Origin: Sphingomonas sp. GM_Shp_1
GTDB lineage: Bacteria > Pseudomonadota > Alphaproteobacteria > Sphingomonadales > Sphingomonadaceae
Length of the DNA: 35,783 bases
Direction of reading: 5' to 3'
Assembly: GCF_026540895.1 (NCBI RefSeq)
Contig: NZ_JALNUR010000031.1
Coordinates: forward strand, 1 to 35,783
Shown: positions 25,585 to 32,538 of the stretch, one piece after another
Layout of the letters: each line of letters begins with the position of its first letter
Position numbering within the stretch: the stretch's first letter is position 1
The notes under the pieces: model-generated
What the model was told of the DNA's origin: nothing
Seen by the model: only the letters and a program-made list of their open reading frames with translations
Databases searched by the model: none
Program-made: the position numbers and the translations under genes

Positions 25585-26550
25585 CTAGCTGGGGTCGTGT
25601 TCTTCGCCGACGACGACACCGCGCGCCACTTCGGGTCCGTCGTGGGAGAAGCCGTTGCGATGGATGCGCACGCCCGCCGTGGTGACCGGGACGCTGGCCG
25701 CCACCGCCGCGACGGGGGCGGTGGGGGCGACGCCTTCGGCGACCGCCTGTTCGCCGCGATGGATGGTCACGCCCCCCATCGTCTCGACGCCCGCCACCGG
25801 GGCGGCCGCCAGCATGGCGGGGGCGGGGACGGGGATGCTCGGCTCCACCCCGGCATAATCCTGGCGGAAGGAAAGGTCGCGCTCCAGCGCGCCCTTCCAG
25901 CGATAGAAGATATGGCTGCCGATTGCGCCGATCCGGTTCAGGCTGGGTGCCCACCAGGGCAGCACATAATTGGCGTGATAGAAGGTCGCGGCCCCCACCG
26001 GCGCATAGACCATGCCCGCCAGTGCGGCCTGCGCCACGGCGGCGGCGCGGGCCCAGGCGGCGGGCTCGCGCGGGTGGAGCATCGATCCGTCGCAGGTGAA
26101 GCTGAACTGGCAACCCGTCGAACGCTCCGATCCCTGATAGACGACGCCGCAGATGCTCTTGGGAAAGGCGCGGTCGCGCACGCGGTTGAGGACGACCTGC
26201 GCCACCGCGCGCTGGCCGTCGATCGGTTCGGAGCGGGCTTCGTAATAGATGGCCGCGGTCAGGCATTCGGCGGCGCGGGCGGCGTCCTGCGGCGAGCGGG
26301 CGATGCCGGAAAAGGCGGGGGCGGCGGCCATCTCGATCGGCGTGGTGCCGTTCAGCGTTTCGGGCAGATCGGCGTCGGGCACGTCGAGCGCGAGCTGACG
26401 CAGCAGGGTCCGCGCGGTCGGCGGCGGCACGTCCAGCGTCAGCCGTGCGGGCGGATGCCGCGCCGGGGTGCACGACGTCGCGATCGCCAGCGTCGCCACC
26501 ACCATCAACCAACGCAGCACGTCACTCCTGATCCCAGCCCGTTGCCTCAT
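25585..26550 (-). CDS. SleB-like cell-wall hydrolase, probable lipoprotein
   Basis: The 321-residue product starts with a lipoprotein-type signal (LMVVATLAIATSC, Cys27). The Hydrolase_2 (SleB) domain spans about 88-220: ECLTAAIYYEARSE with the likely catalytic Glu, AVAQVVLNRV, then CGVVYQGS and CQFSFTCDG. Such domains are lytic transglycosylases acting on peptidoglycan. In non-sporulating alphaproteobacteria they serve wall remodelling rather than germination. The C-terminal 100 residues are Ala/Val/Pro-rich and look disordered, with two similar VTIHRGEQA and VRIHRNGFS segments. ATG 26550 has no clear Shine-Dalgarno. Confidence 0.87.
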   Translation of the reverse strand: MRQRAGIRSDVLRWLMVVATLAIATSCTPARHPPARLTLDVPPPTARTLLRQLALDVPDADLPETLNGTTPIEMAAAPAFSGIARSPQDAARAAECLTAAIYYEARSEPIDGQRAVAQVVLNRVRDRAFPKSICGVVYQGSERSTGCQFSFTCDGSMLHPREPAAWARAAAVAQAALAGMVYAPVGAATFYHANYVLPWWAPSLNRIGAIGSHIFYRWKGALERDLSFRQDYAGVEPSIPVPAPAMLAAAPVAGVETMGGVTIHRGEQAVAEGVAPTAPVAAVAASVPVTTAGVRIHRNGFSHDGPEVARGVVVGEEHDPS

Positions 26551-26619
26551 GACGGCGCTTTTACGGGGTAGGGGGTTAGGAAGCGGTTAAGTCGCGGAAC
26601 TTGGGCGGGATCGACATGA

Positions 26620-26823
26620 TGTCCTCCCTCTCCCCTGGACAGGGGAGAGGGTTAGCGAAGCTTGCCAGCTTGCTGGCTAGCGCAGCTTGGGTGAGGGGTC
26701 GAGCGAGCCCAAAGGGCTCGCGCGCTCTTCGAGCGCTCTCCCCTCACCCAGCTCCGACTAGGCCTTTGCTTCGCAAAGCCTAAGTCTGCGCAACCCTCTC
26801 CCCTCAATGAGGGGAGAGAGGAG
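26620..26823 (-). repeat. Palindromic repeat, family A, copy 1
   Basis: This element of about 200 bases is bounded by two hairpins, CCCTCTCCCCTG/CAGGGGAGAGGG at 26626-26651 and CTCTCCCCTCAATGAGGGGAGAG near 26796-26818. Between them are nested inverted repeats (GCCAGCTTGCTGGC, GAGCGAGCCC/GGGCTCGC, and a GGGTGAGGGG/CCCCTCACCC pair). The same element, inverted and interrupted, is at 31900-32331. It ends 5 bases before the stop codon of the TonB receptor gene and may end its transcription. Confidence 0.8.
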
Positions 26824-26827
26824 AAAC

Positions 26828-29254
26828 TTAAAACCGCGCGCCCAATTCCACGCCGTAGAAACGCGGCTCGCCCGCGATATAGGTCGGCGCGCTGAAGGTG
26901 CCGCCGGTGTTGCCCGCATCGATCAGATAGCGCTTGTTGGTCAGGTTGCGCGCGAAGCCGCCGACATGGAAACGTCCGTCCGCCCCGAACTCGACGCCGG
27001 CGCGTAGATTGACCAGCGTATAGCCGCCCTGCGAGATCGCCTCGCTATTGGGGAGCTCGAAATAGACCTTGGACCGATAGGTGGCGCTGGGCGTCGCATA
27101 GAAGGTCGCGGAGGACCCCACCGGCACGCGCAGCGTCGCGCCGCCCGAGGCGGTCGTGTCGGGTTGCAGGCGGAAACGGTTGCCCGCGAACACGCCATTG
27201 GCGGGATCGTCGGCGATGCCGCCATCGATATAGGCGAAGCTGCCGAACAGGCTGAGCCAGCGATGCACCGCCCAGTTCGCCTCCAGCTCGACACCCACAT
27301 TGTTCGCCGAGCCCGCGCTGCGCGTCACGGTCCGTCCGCCCTCGAAGACGGTGACCTGGAAGCCCTTATATTGCTGATAGAAGACCGAGGCCGCGCCGCT
27401 GAACGCGCCGATCCGCCCCTTGATGCCGCCTTCGTAATTCCACACGTCTTCCTGCGGCACGATCTGAAGCCGGGGGATCGCGCCCGAATTGGCGACGGTC
27501 AGCGGCACGATCCGCTGGGCGTCGAGCTGGACCACGGGCGAGCGGCGGCCCTTGCTGACCGTCGCGTAGACGTTCACGTCGCCGCCCAGCCGATAGAGCG
27601 CGTTGAAGCGCGGCAGGATCGCGGCATAGCTGCGTTGCGCCTCGAAGACCTGCCCCTTGGTATTGGCCGCGCCCAGCAGGCTGGTGAACAGCCCCGCCGC
27701 CGCCAGCAGGCGGCTGTCCGGCATGACATTGCTATAGCCCGAGCGGCGATCCTCGATCAGCACCCGCGCGCCCGCGGTCAGTTCCAGTGCGGGGACGGGA
27801 ATCCAGGTCGCGTCGGCGAACATCGAATAGGTATTGTTGCGACCGAAATTGGTGAAGCTGGCGCTATAGGGCACCATGGTCGCCGTGCCGCGCGACAGGA
27901 TCGCGGTGGCGCGGGTGCCGGGGATGGTGCCGTCGGGCGCGACGCAGGCGGTGCCGGTCGGCAGGCCCGCCGCGCCCAGCAACTGCCGCACCGGCGCGAA
28001 GTCGGCCGCGGTCGAGCAGGCGAGATAGGTGCCTTCCTCGGTCGAGAAGGGCACCCGCTGCTGCCCATTCTCGAAAAAGGCATTCCACCCGATCGAGGCG
28101 CGGTAATGCGCGCCGTCGAAGGCGAAGCGGCTTTCATGGCTCCACTGGTCGCCCTTGGCGTCCTCGCCGAACTCCAGATACCAGGCGGGGCCGCCATCGG
28201 CGTCGAAGATTTCCAGCGCGTCGAACCGGCGATAGCCGTTGACCGTGGTGAAGGTGATGCCCGGCGCGACATCGACCGCGACCGTCAGGTTCGCGTCATA
28301 GACGTTGCGGGTCAGTCCCAGCTTGCGCCGCCCTAGCACCTCGGCGGAGAAGGGCGAGCCCGATAGTTCGGCATAGCCATAATCGCCGGTCTGCCCGCCG
28401 GTGGGGGCGAAGACGCGGCTCTTGAACGCGGTACCGGGATTGCGCTGTCCGTCATAGGTCAGGACGAGGTCGGCGGTGACCGAGCCATTGGGCCGCCAGC
28501 GCAGCGATCCGCGCACGCCGCGCTGGTCCTGCCCGTTCAGATCGTCCTGGTCGACGCGCCCCTGATTCTGGTTGGGCACATCGGGATCGCCTGCGATATT
28601 GCGGACATAGCCGTCGCGATATTTATAGGCGAAGGCGATACGGCCGGCGAGCGTCTCGTTGCCCGCATTCAGATAGCCCGACACCTGCGTCCGGTTGAAA
28701 TTGCCGTAGGAGGCGATGAGGCCGCCCTCGGTGCCGGCCTTGGGATGCGCGGAGACGATGCTGATCGCGCCGACCGCGGCGGCGGTGCCGAACAGGGTCG
28801 CCTGCGGGCCCTTCACCACCTCGATCCGCTCGATATCATACAGGTCCTGATAGGCGCCGCGCGTCCGGCTGATGTCGATGCCGTTATAATAGAGCGTCAC
28901 CCGCGCGCCCTGCTGCGCCGAGCCGGAATCCGAGGTGATGCCGCGAATGACGAAGCCCGGATTGTTCGCGCTCTGCTCCTGGATCTGCAGGCCGGGGATG
29001 TATTGCGCGACCTCGGCCAGCGAGTTGACGCCCAGATTGGCCATGCGCTCGCCCGACACGGCGCTGACGGTGACCGGCACGTCCTCGATCCGCTGCTCGC
29101 GCTTCTGGGCGGTGACGATCACCTCGTCGTCGCGCGTGTCGTCCTGTGGCTGGATCATCGCCTGTGCCCAGGCCGCCTGTGCGAAAGCGATCGGCGAAAG
29201 GCTCGTCAAAAGCGCGGCCAGCGTCATGCGGCGCATGGTCGAAGTCATATTCAT
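26828..29254 (-). CDS. TonB-dependent outer-membrane receptor
   Basis: The 808-residue product has a signal peptide (cut near AWA-QA, residues 30-31), a TonB box EVIVTA at 44-49 and a plug domain (VPVTVSAVSGE, PGLQIQEQSANNPGFVIRGI, IERIEVVKGPQATLFG). A 22-strand-type barrel follows, ending in the aromatic FYGVELGARF, as outer-membrane proteins do. It imports a bulky ligand with energy from TonB. The ligand is not evident: the C-terminal barrel lacks obvious siderophore hallmarks. It is divergent from a PhoD phosphatase with Pho-box-like repeats between them, so uptake related to a phosphorus compound is possible. ATG 29254 is used; another ATG follows two codons later. Confidence 0.95.
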   Translation of the reverse strand: MNMTSTMRRMTLAALLTSLSPIAFAQAAWAQAMIQPQDDTRDDEVIVTAQKREQRIEDVPVTVSAVSGERMANLGVNSLAEVAQYIPGLQIQEQSANNPGFVIRGITSDSGSAQQGARVTLYYNGIDISRTRGAYQDLYDIERIEVVKGPQATLFGTAAAVGAISIVSAHPKAGTEGGLIASYGNFNRTQVSGYLNAGNETLAGRIAFAYKYRDGYVRNIAGDPDVPNQNQGRVDQDDLNGQDQRGVRGSLRWRPNGSVTADLVLTYDGQRNPGTAFKSRVFAPTGGQTGDYGYAELSGSPFSAEVLGRRKLGLTRNVYDANLTVAVDVAPGITFTTVNGYRRFDALEIFDADGGPAWYLEFGEDAKGDQWSHESRFAFDGAHYRASIGWNAFFENGQQRVPFSTEEGTYLACSTAADFAPVRQLLGAAGLPTGTACVAPDGTIPGTRATAILSRGTATMVPYSASFTNFGRNNTYSMFADATWIPVPALELTAGARVLIEDRRSGYSNVMPDSRLLAAAGLFTSLLGAANTKGQVFEAQRSYAAILPRFNALYRLGGDVNVYATVSKGRRSPVVQLDAQRIVPLTVANSGAIPRLQIVPQEDVWNYEGGIKGRIGAFSGAASVFYQQYKGFQVTVFEGGRTVTRSAGSANNVGVELEANWAVHRWLSLFGSFAYIDGGIADDPANGVFAGNRFRLQPDTTASGGATLRVPVGSSATFYATPSATYRSKVYFELPNSEAISQGGYTLVNLRAGVEFGADGRFHVGGFARNLTNKRYLIDAGNTGGTFSAPTYIAGEPRFYGVELGARF

Positions 29255-29325
29255 CCCCGGCTATTACCCTGTTTGCCAGCCGCTTAAGCGAAAGGGATTA
29301 CCGGTTGGTGTCCAACGCGCTGCGA

Positions 29326-29385
29326 ATTTGTGACGGTTGGCGCCCGTGTCGTCGAACCGTCATCCATTCGCCATCGCGCTGTCGT
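29326..29385. promoter_or_regulatory. Candidate Pho boxes between the TonB receptor and phoD
   Basis: On the plus strand CCGTCAT (29357), TCGCCAT (29368) and CTGTCGT (29379) start exactly 11 bases apart, the period of PhoB sites, and match CTGTCAT at 6, 4 and 6 of 7 bases. On the minus strand CCGTCACAAAT (29336 to 29326) matches CTGTCATAAAT at 9 of 11. GACGGTT/AACCGTC (29332-29338, 29355-29361) also form an inverted pair. Confidence 0.45.
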
Positions 29386-29419
29386 GCGGAGCTTCTAGCC
29401 GTCCGGGCGAAAGGACCCG

Positions 29420-31093
29420 ATGATGACGATGATGAACCGACGCCGCGCGATCGCCCTGATGGGAAGCGGCGCGACGCTCAGCTTGCCCGCGACGATCGCC
29501 GAGGCGGCCGAGCCCTCGGCCCGTTTCGACCATGGCGTCGCCAGCGGCGATCCGGCCCCCGACGGCGCGATCCTGTGGACCCGCGCGACCCCGGCGGAGG
29601 GGCAGGGGGGCGACGTCCCGCTGACCTGGCACGTCGCGCCGATCGAGCCGGGCGAGGCGGTCGGCCTGCGCACCGGTCGCGTCACGGCCCGCGCCGCTCG
29701 CGACTTCACCGCCAAGGTCGAGGTGACGGGGCTGCGCCCCGGTCGCGACTATCGCTATTGGTTCGAGACGGCGAAGGGAGAGCGTTCGCCCGAGGGGCGC
29801 TTCCGCACCTTGCCGCGCGGGCGGATCGAGGACGTGGTGCTGGCCGTCGTCTCGTGCCAGCTTTATCCCGGCGGGCTGTACAACGCCTATGACGCGATCG
29901 CGCGGTCCGAGCGGCTCGACGCGGTGCTGCATCTGGGCGACTATATCTATGAATATGGCGCGGAGGGCTATGGCGCGGAGATCGGGCGCAAGCTGAACCG
30001 TCTGCCCGAACCGGCGCATGAGATCCTGTCGCTCGCCGATTACCGCGCGCGTCATGCCCAGGTGAAGCGCGACCCCGACATGCAGGCCGCGCACGCCCGC
30101 GCCGCCTTCATCTGCGTGTGGGACGATCATGAGGTCGCCAATGACGACTGGATCGGCGGCGCGGAGAACCATGATCCCAAGACCGAGGGGGACTGGGCCA
30201 AGCGCAAGGCGGCGGCGATGCAGGCCTATTTCGAATGGATGCCGATCCGCGACCCGCGCCCCGGCCAGCCCTGGGCCGCGATCAACCGCAGCTTCGACTT
30301 CGGCGACCTGGCGACGCTGGTGATGGTCGAGACGCGGCTGCTCGCCCGGTCGAAGCAGGTGACGGCCAAGGGCGATGTGCCCGAGCCGACCGAATATGCC
30401 GCGATGATGGCCGAGCGTGCGCGGCCCGAGCGCGAATTGCTGGGCGCGGGGCAACTCGACTGGATCGAGCGGACACTGGCCGCCTCGGTCGGGGCGGGGC
30501 GGCCGTGGCAGGTGATCGGCAACCAGGTGGTGATGGCGCGGGTCGACGGCCCCGATCTGGAAAAGCAGATGGGGGCGGAGGGTTATGCGTCGCTGATCGC
30601 GCCGCTGTCTCCGGCGATCCGCGCGCAACTGGCGGCGGCGCAGGCCTCTTATCGCGCAGGCCTGCCGATGAATTTCGATAGCTGGGACGGCTATCCCGCC
30701 GCGCGCGAGCGGCTTTACGCGGCCTTCCGGCGGGCGGGGAGCCATCCGGTGGTCCTCTCGGGCGACAGCCATGCCGCCTGGGCCAACGACCTGTATGACG
30801 ACCAGGGCGCGCTGGTCGCCGCCGAGTTCGGCGCTACGGCGATCACCAGCCCGTCCTGGGGGGCGCTGTTCCCCGGTATCGGCCGCCAGATCGCCGAGGC
30901 CAATCCGCGTAGCGTCCGCTTCTGCGATCAGGATGCCAAGGGCTATCTCCACCTGACCCTGACCCGCGACACCGCGACCGCGCGGTTCATGACCGTCTCG
31001 ACCGTCATGGCCAAGCCCTATGCGGAGGCCTGTGTCGCGACTTGGCGGACGCGCGCGGGCGGGGCGGCACCGATCGAAAGCGTGACCGCCTGA
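29420..31093 (+). CDS. phoD: Alkaline phosphatase D (PhoD) family, Tat-exported
   Basis: The 557-residue metallophosphoesterase begins with a twin-arginine-type signal (NRRRAIALMGSGATLSL). The N-terminal PhoD domain shows FDHGVASGDP and ILWTRATP. The catalytic domain has VVSCQ, HLGDYIYEYG, VWDDHEVANDDW and GDSHAAWAND, which supply ligands for the Fe/Ca centre. It would release phosphate from phosphodiesters or monoesters in the periplasm. ATG 29420 is preceded by AAGGA; a second ATG follows at 29423. It is divergent from a TonB receptor and has candidate Pho boxes 35-60 bases upstream, so induction under phosphate limitation is likely. It converges on the VirJ-like gene. Confidence 0.94.
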   Translation: MMTMMNRRRAIALMGSGATLSLPATIAEAAEPSARFDHGVASGDPAPDGAILWTRATPAEGQGGDVPLTWHVAPIEPGEAVGLRTGRVTARAARDFTAKVEVTGLRPGRDYRYWFETAKGERSPEGRFRTLPRGRIEDVVLAVVSCQLYPGGLYNAYDAIARSERLDAVLHLGDYIYEYGAEGYGAEIGRKLNRLPEPAHEILSLADYRARHAQVKRDPDMQAAHARAAFICVWDDHEVANDDWIGGAENHDPKTEGDWAKRKAAAMQAYFEWMPIRDPRPGQPWAAINRSFDFGDLATLVMVETRLLARSKQVTAKGDVPEPTEYAAMMAERARPERELLGAGQLDWIERTLAASVGAGRPWQVIGNQVVMARVDGPDLEKQMGAEGYASLIAPLSPAIRAQLAAAQASYRAGLPMNFDSWDGYPAARERLYAAFRRAGSHPVVLSGDSHAAWANDLYDDQGALVAAEFGATAITSPSWGALFPGIGRQIAEANPRSVRFCDQDAKGYLHLTLTRDTATARFMTVSTVMAKPYAEACVATWRTRAGGAAPIESVTA

Positions 31094-31114
31094 CCCGGTA
31101 CCGGCCTTTCCCTG

Positions 31115-31864
31115 TCAGTTGGGCTTGGCGGGGAAAGGCTGGCCATGTACCGCCGCCAGCACATGGGCGTTCAGCGCGGCATCGTCATGGTTCAGATAAT
31201 GGCCGCCCGGCATGGCGACGACATGCGCATCGGGCAGCTTGAGCAGCGGGCACAGGCTGTCCGGTTCCTCGACGCCATAGATGCAGGTGACGGGCAGCCA
31301 GTCGAGCGTGCGGGCGGTGGTGATCGCCATGCTGTCGGGTCGTCCCATATAGGCGATGCCCGACGGGTCGGAGCGGAAATAGGCCGTCTCGCCCGGCACC
31401 ACGAGGACCAGCGCCGACACCCGCGCGCGCAGATCAGCGGGCAGTCTCGCCAGCCCGGTCTGCAACATGTCCGCGCCATAGGACTGGCCGAGCAGCACCA
31501 GCCGCCGCTCGCCCGCTTCCCGCGCGGCACGGCGGACCAGATCGGCGATCAGCGCATCGACCTGCTCGCGCGTCCGGCGCTCGCGGAACAGGACGGGGGA
31601 ATTGACGCCCAGCACGGCGATTCCCCGGGCGCTCAGGTTCCGCGCGACGACCCCGCTCATGCCATAGCGCAGGCCCATATCCCCCGACAGCGACAGGACG
31701 AACACCGGCTGCACCCGCCCCGCCGCCGGATAGCGGGTGAACGGGTCGCGGTCGAAATAACTGCCCGAATAGAGCAGGATGGAAACGCCGGCCACGACGA
31801 TGAACAGGATCGCGGCGAGATAACGGCGATAATAGCGGCGAAGATGGGCCAGGCGAACGGACAT
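31115..31864 (-). CDS. VirJ/AcvB-domain alpha/beta hydrolase, periplasmic
   Basis: The 249-residue product has an N-terminal membrane helix (about 16-33) and a VirJ-type hydrolase domain: SGDMGLRYGMSGVVARNLSA, GQSYGAD with nucleophile Ser128, and GGHYLNHD with His222. VirJ and AcvB of Agrobacterium belong to this family; AcvB hydrolyses lysyl-phosphatidylglycerol. Here the domain stands alone, with no lysyl-PG synthase (LpiA/MprF) next to it in the window. Four Cys/Pro-rich residues around CIYGVEEPDSLCP are also seen in the family. ATG 31864 has AGGACGGGG upstream; an upstream open extension would run through a repeat element and is rejected. Confidence 0.85.
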   Translation of the reverse strand: MSVRLAHLRRYYRRYLAAILFIVVAGVSILLYSGSYFDRDPFTRYPAAGRVQPVFVLSLSGDMGLRYGMSGVVARNLSARGIAVLGVNSPVLFRERRTREQVDALIADLVRRAAREAGERRLVLLGQSYGADMLQTGLARLPADLRARVSALVLVVPGETAYFRSDPSGIAYMGRPDSMAITTARTLDWLPVTCIYGVEEPDSLCPLLKLPDAHVVAMPGGHYLNHDDAALNAHVLAAVHGQPFPAKPN

Positions 31865-31899
31865 GCCCCGTCCTATGACGGAACGACAAGCAATGCCAT

Positions 31900-32331
31900 T
31901 TTTCCTTCCCTCTCCCCTCATAGAGGGGAGAGGGTTGCGCAGACTTGGTCTTTGCGAAAGCAAAGGCTTAGAGCGGGATGACATCAGGTTGATCCACCCC
32001 TCCCCTTCAGGGGAGGGGCCGGGGGTGGGGCGCTTCCACAAACGCAGGGCCCTGGGGGTGATGCCCCACCCCAACCCAGCATCAGGTCGATCAGGCTCCC
32101 AGCCTGATCTAAACCGCGTGGGACGCGGTTTACCTGATGCTCCTGAAGGGGAGGGGCTCGTCTTGGGTCGACTCCATGTCATCCTGCTTTAGTCGGAGCT
32201 GGGTGAGGGGTGGAGCGCGCAACGCGCGCGCGAGCCTGCGGCTCGCTCAACCCCTCACCCAAGCTGCGCTAGCCAGCACGCTGGCAAGCTCCGCTAACCC
32301 TCTCCCCTGTCCAGGGGAGAGGGAAGGAAAA
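31900..32331 (+). repeat. Palindromic repeat, family A, copy 2, interrupted by a family B element
   Basis: The outer parts (31900-31970 and 32189-32331) match copy 1 at 26620-26823 in reverse orientation. The termini are a perfect inverted pair, TTTTCCTTCCCTCTCCCCT and AGGGGAGAGGGAAGGAAAA. The family A sequence stops at GCAAAGGCTTA and resumes at TTAGTCGGAGCTGGG, with element B between. Nothing here codes for protein. Confidence 0.85.
31971..32188 (-). mobile_element. MITE-like family B element, copy 2, inserted in repeat A
   Basis: The element is 218 bases. Its ends are GAGCGGGATGACAT and ATGTCATCCTGCT, an inverted pair, and it is flanked by TTA on both sides (31968-31970 and 32189-32191), a likely 3-base target duplication. 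It matches copy 1 (14908-15062) in reverse orientation but carries an additional stretch (32078-32141) that folds into a three-way junction. It has no transposase, so movement would need an enzyme from elsewhere. Confidence 0.75.
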
Positions 32332-32538
32332 GCCGGGACGAATGTCGATCGGCCCTAATCCCGCGGCCCGGCCGCTGTCACGAACCGATTGAAGCGCCGA
32401 TAAGAACGGTCATGAAAAATCTGTAATGTCACGATCACGCGCTCTATGCGCGCGATCTGCCATCGGCGACAGGGTGCAGACAGGGGATGGCCGGTGGCCG
32501 TCGTCCGTGTCGATGACCAGGCGTAAGGAATACCGTCC
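32332..32538 (+). other. Leader region of the GH18-NodB-GT2 gene
   Basis: This stretch of about 207 bases carries no gene. It holds a perfect GC-rich inverted repeat GCGCG near 32436-32451 (CACGCGCTCTATGCGCGCG) and several TGTCA-type words at 32376, 32408 and 32427. No promoter could be fixed. AAGGAA at 32525-32530 is the ribosome-binding site for the GTG at 32539. Confidence 0.4.

Noticed and set aside
27164..28336. Plus-strand open frame of 390 codons opposite the TonB receptor
   Set aside because: Antisense shadow in high-GC DNA, with no start signal or domain.
31104..31139. GCCTTTCCC/GGGAAAGGC pair as a terminator of phoD
   Set aside because: The loop is 18 bases, there is no T tract, and the 3' arm lies in the coding end of the convergent VirJ-like gene. 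It could still work between convergent genes, but support is too thin to list.
31865..32182. N-terminal extension of the VirJ-like protein by 106 residues
   Set aside because: The extension is the translated repeat elements A and B. The real start at 31864 precedes the membrane helix.
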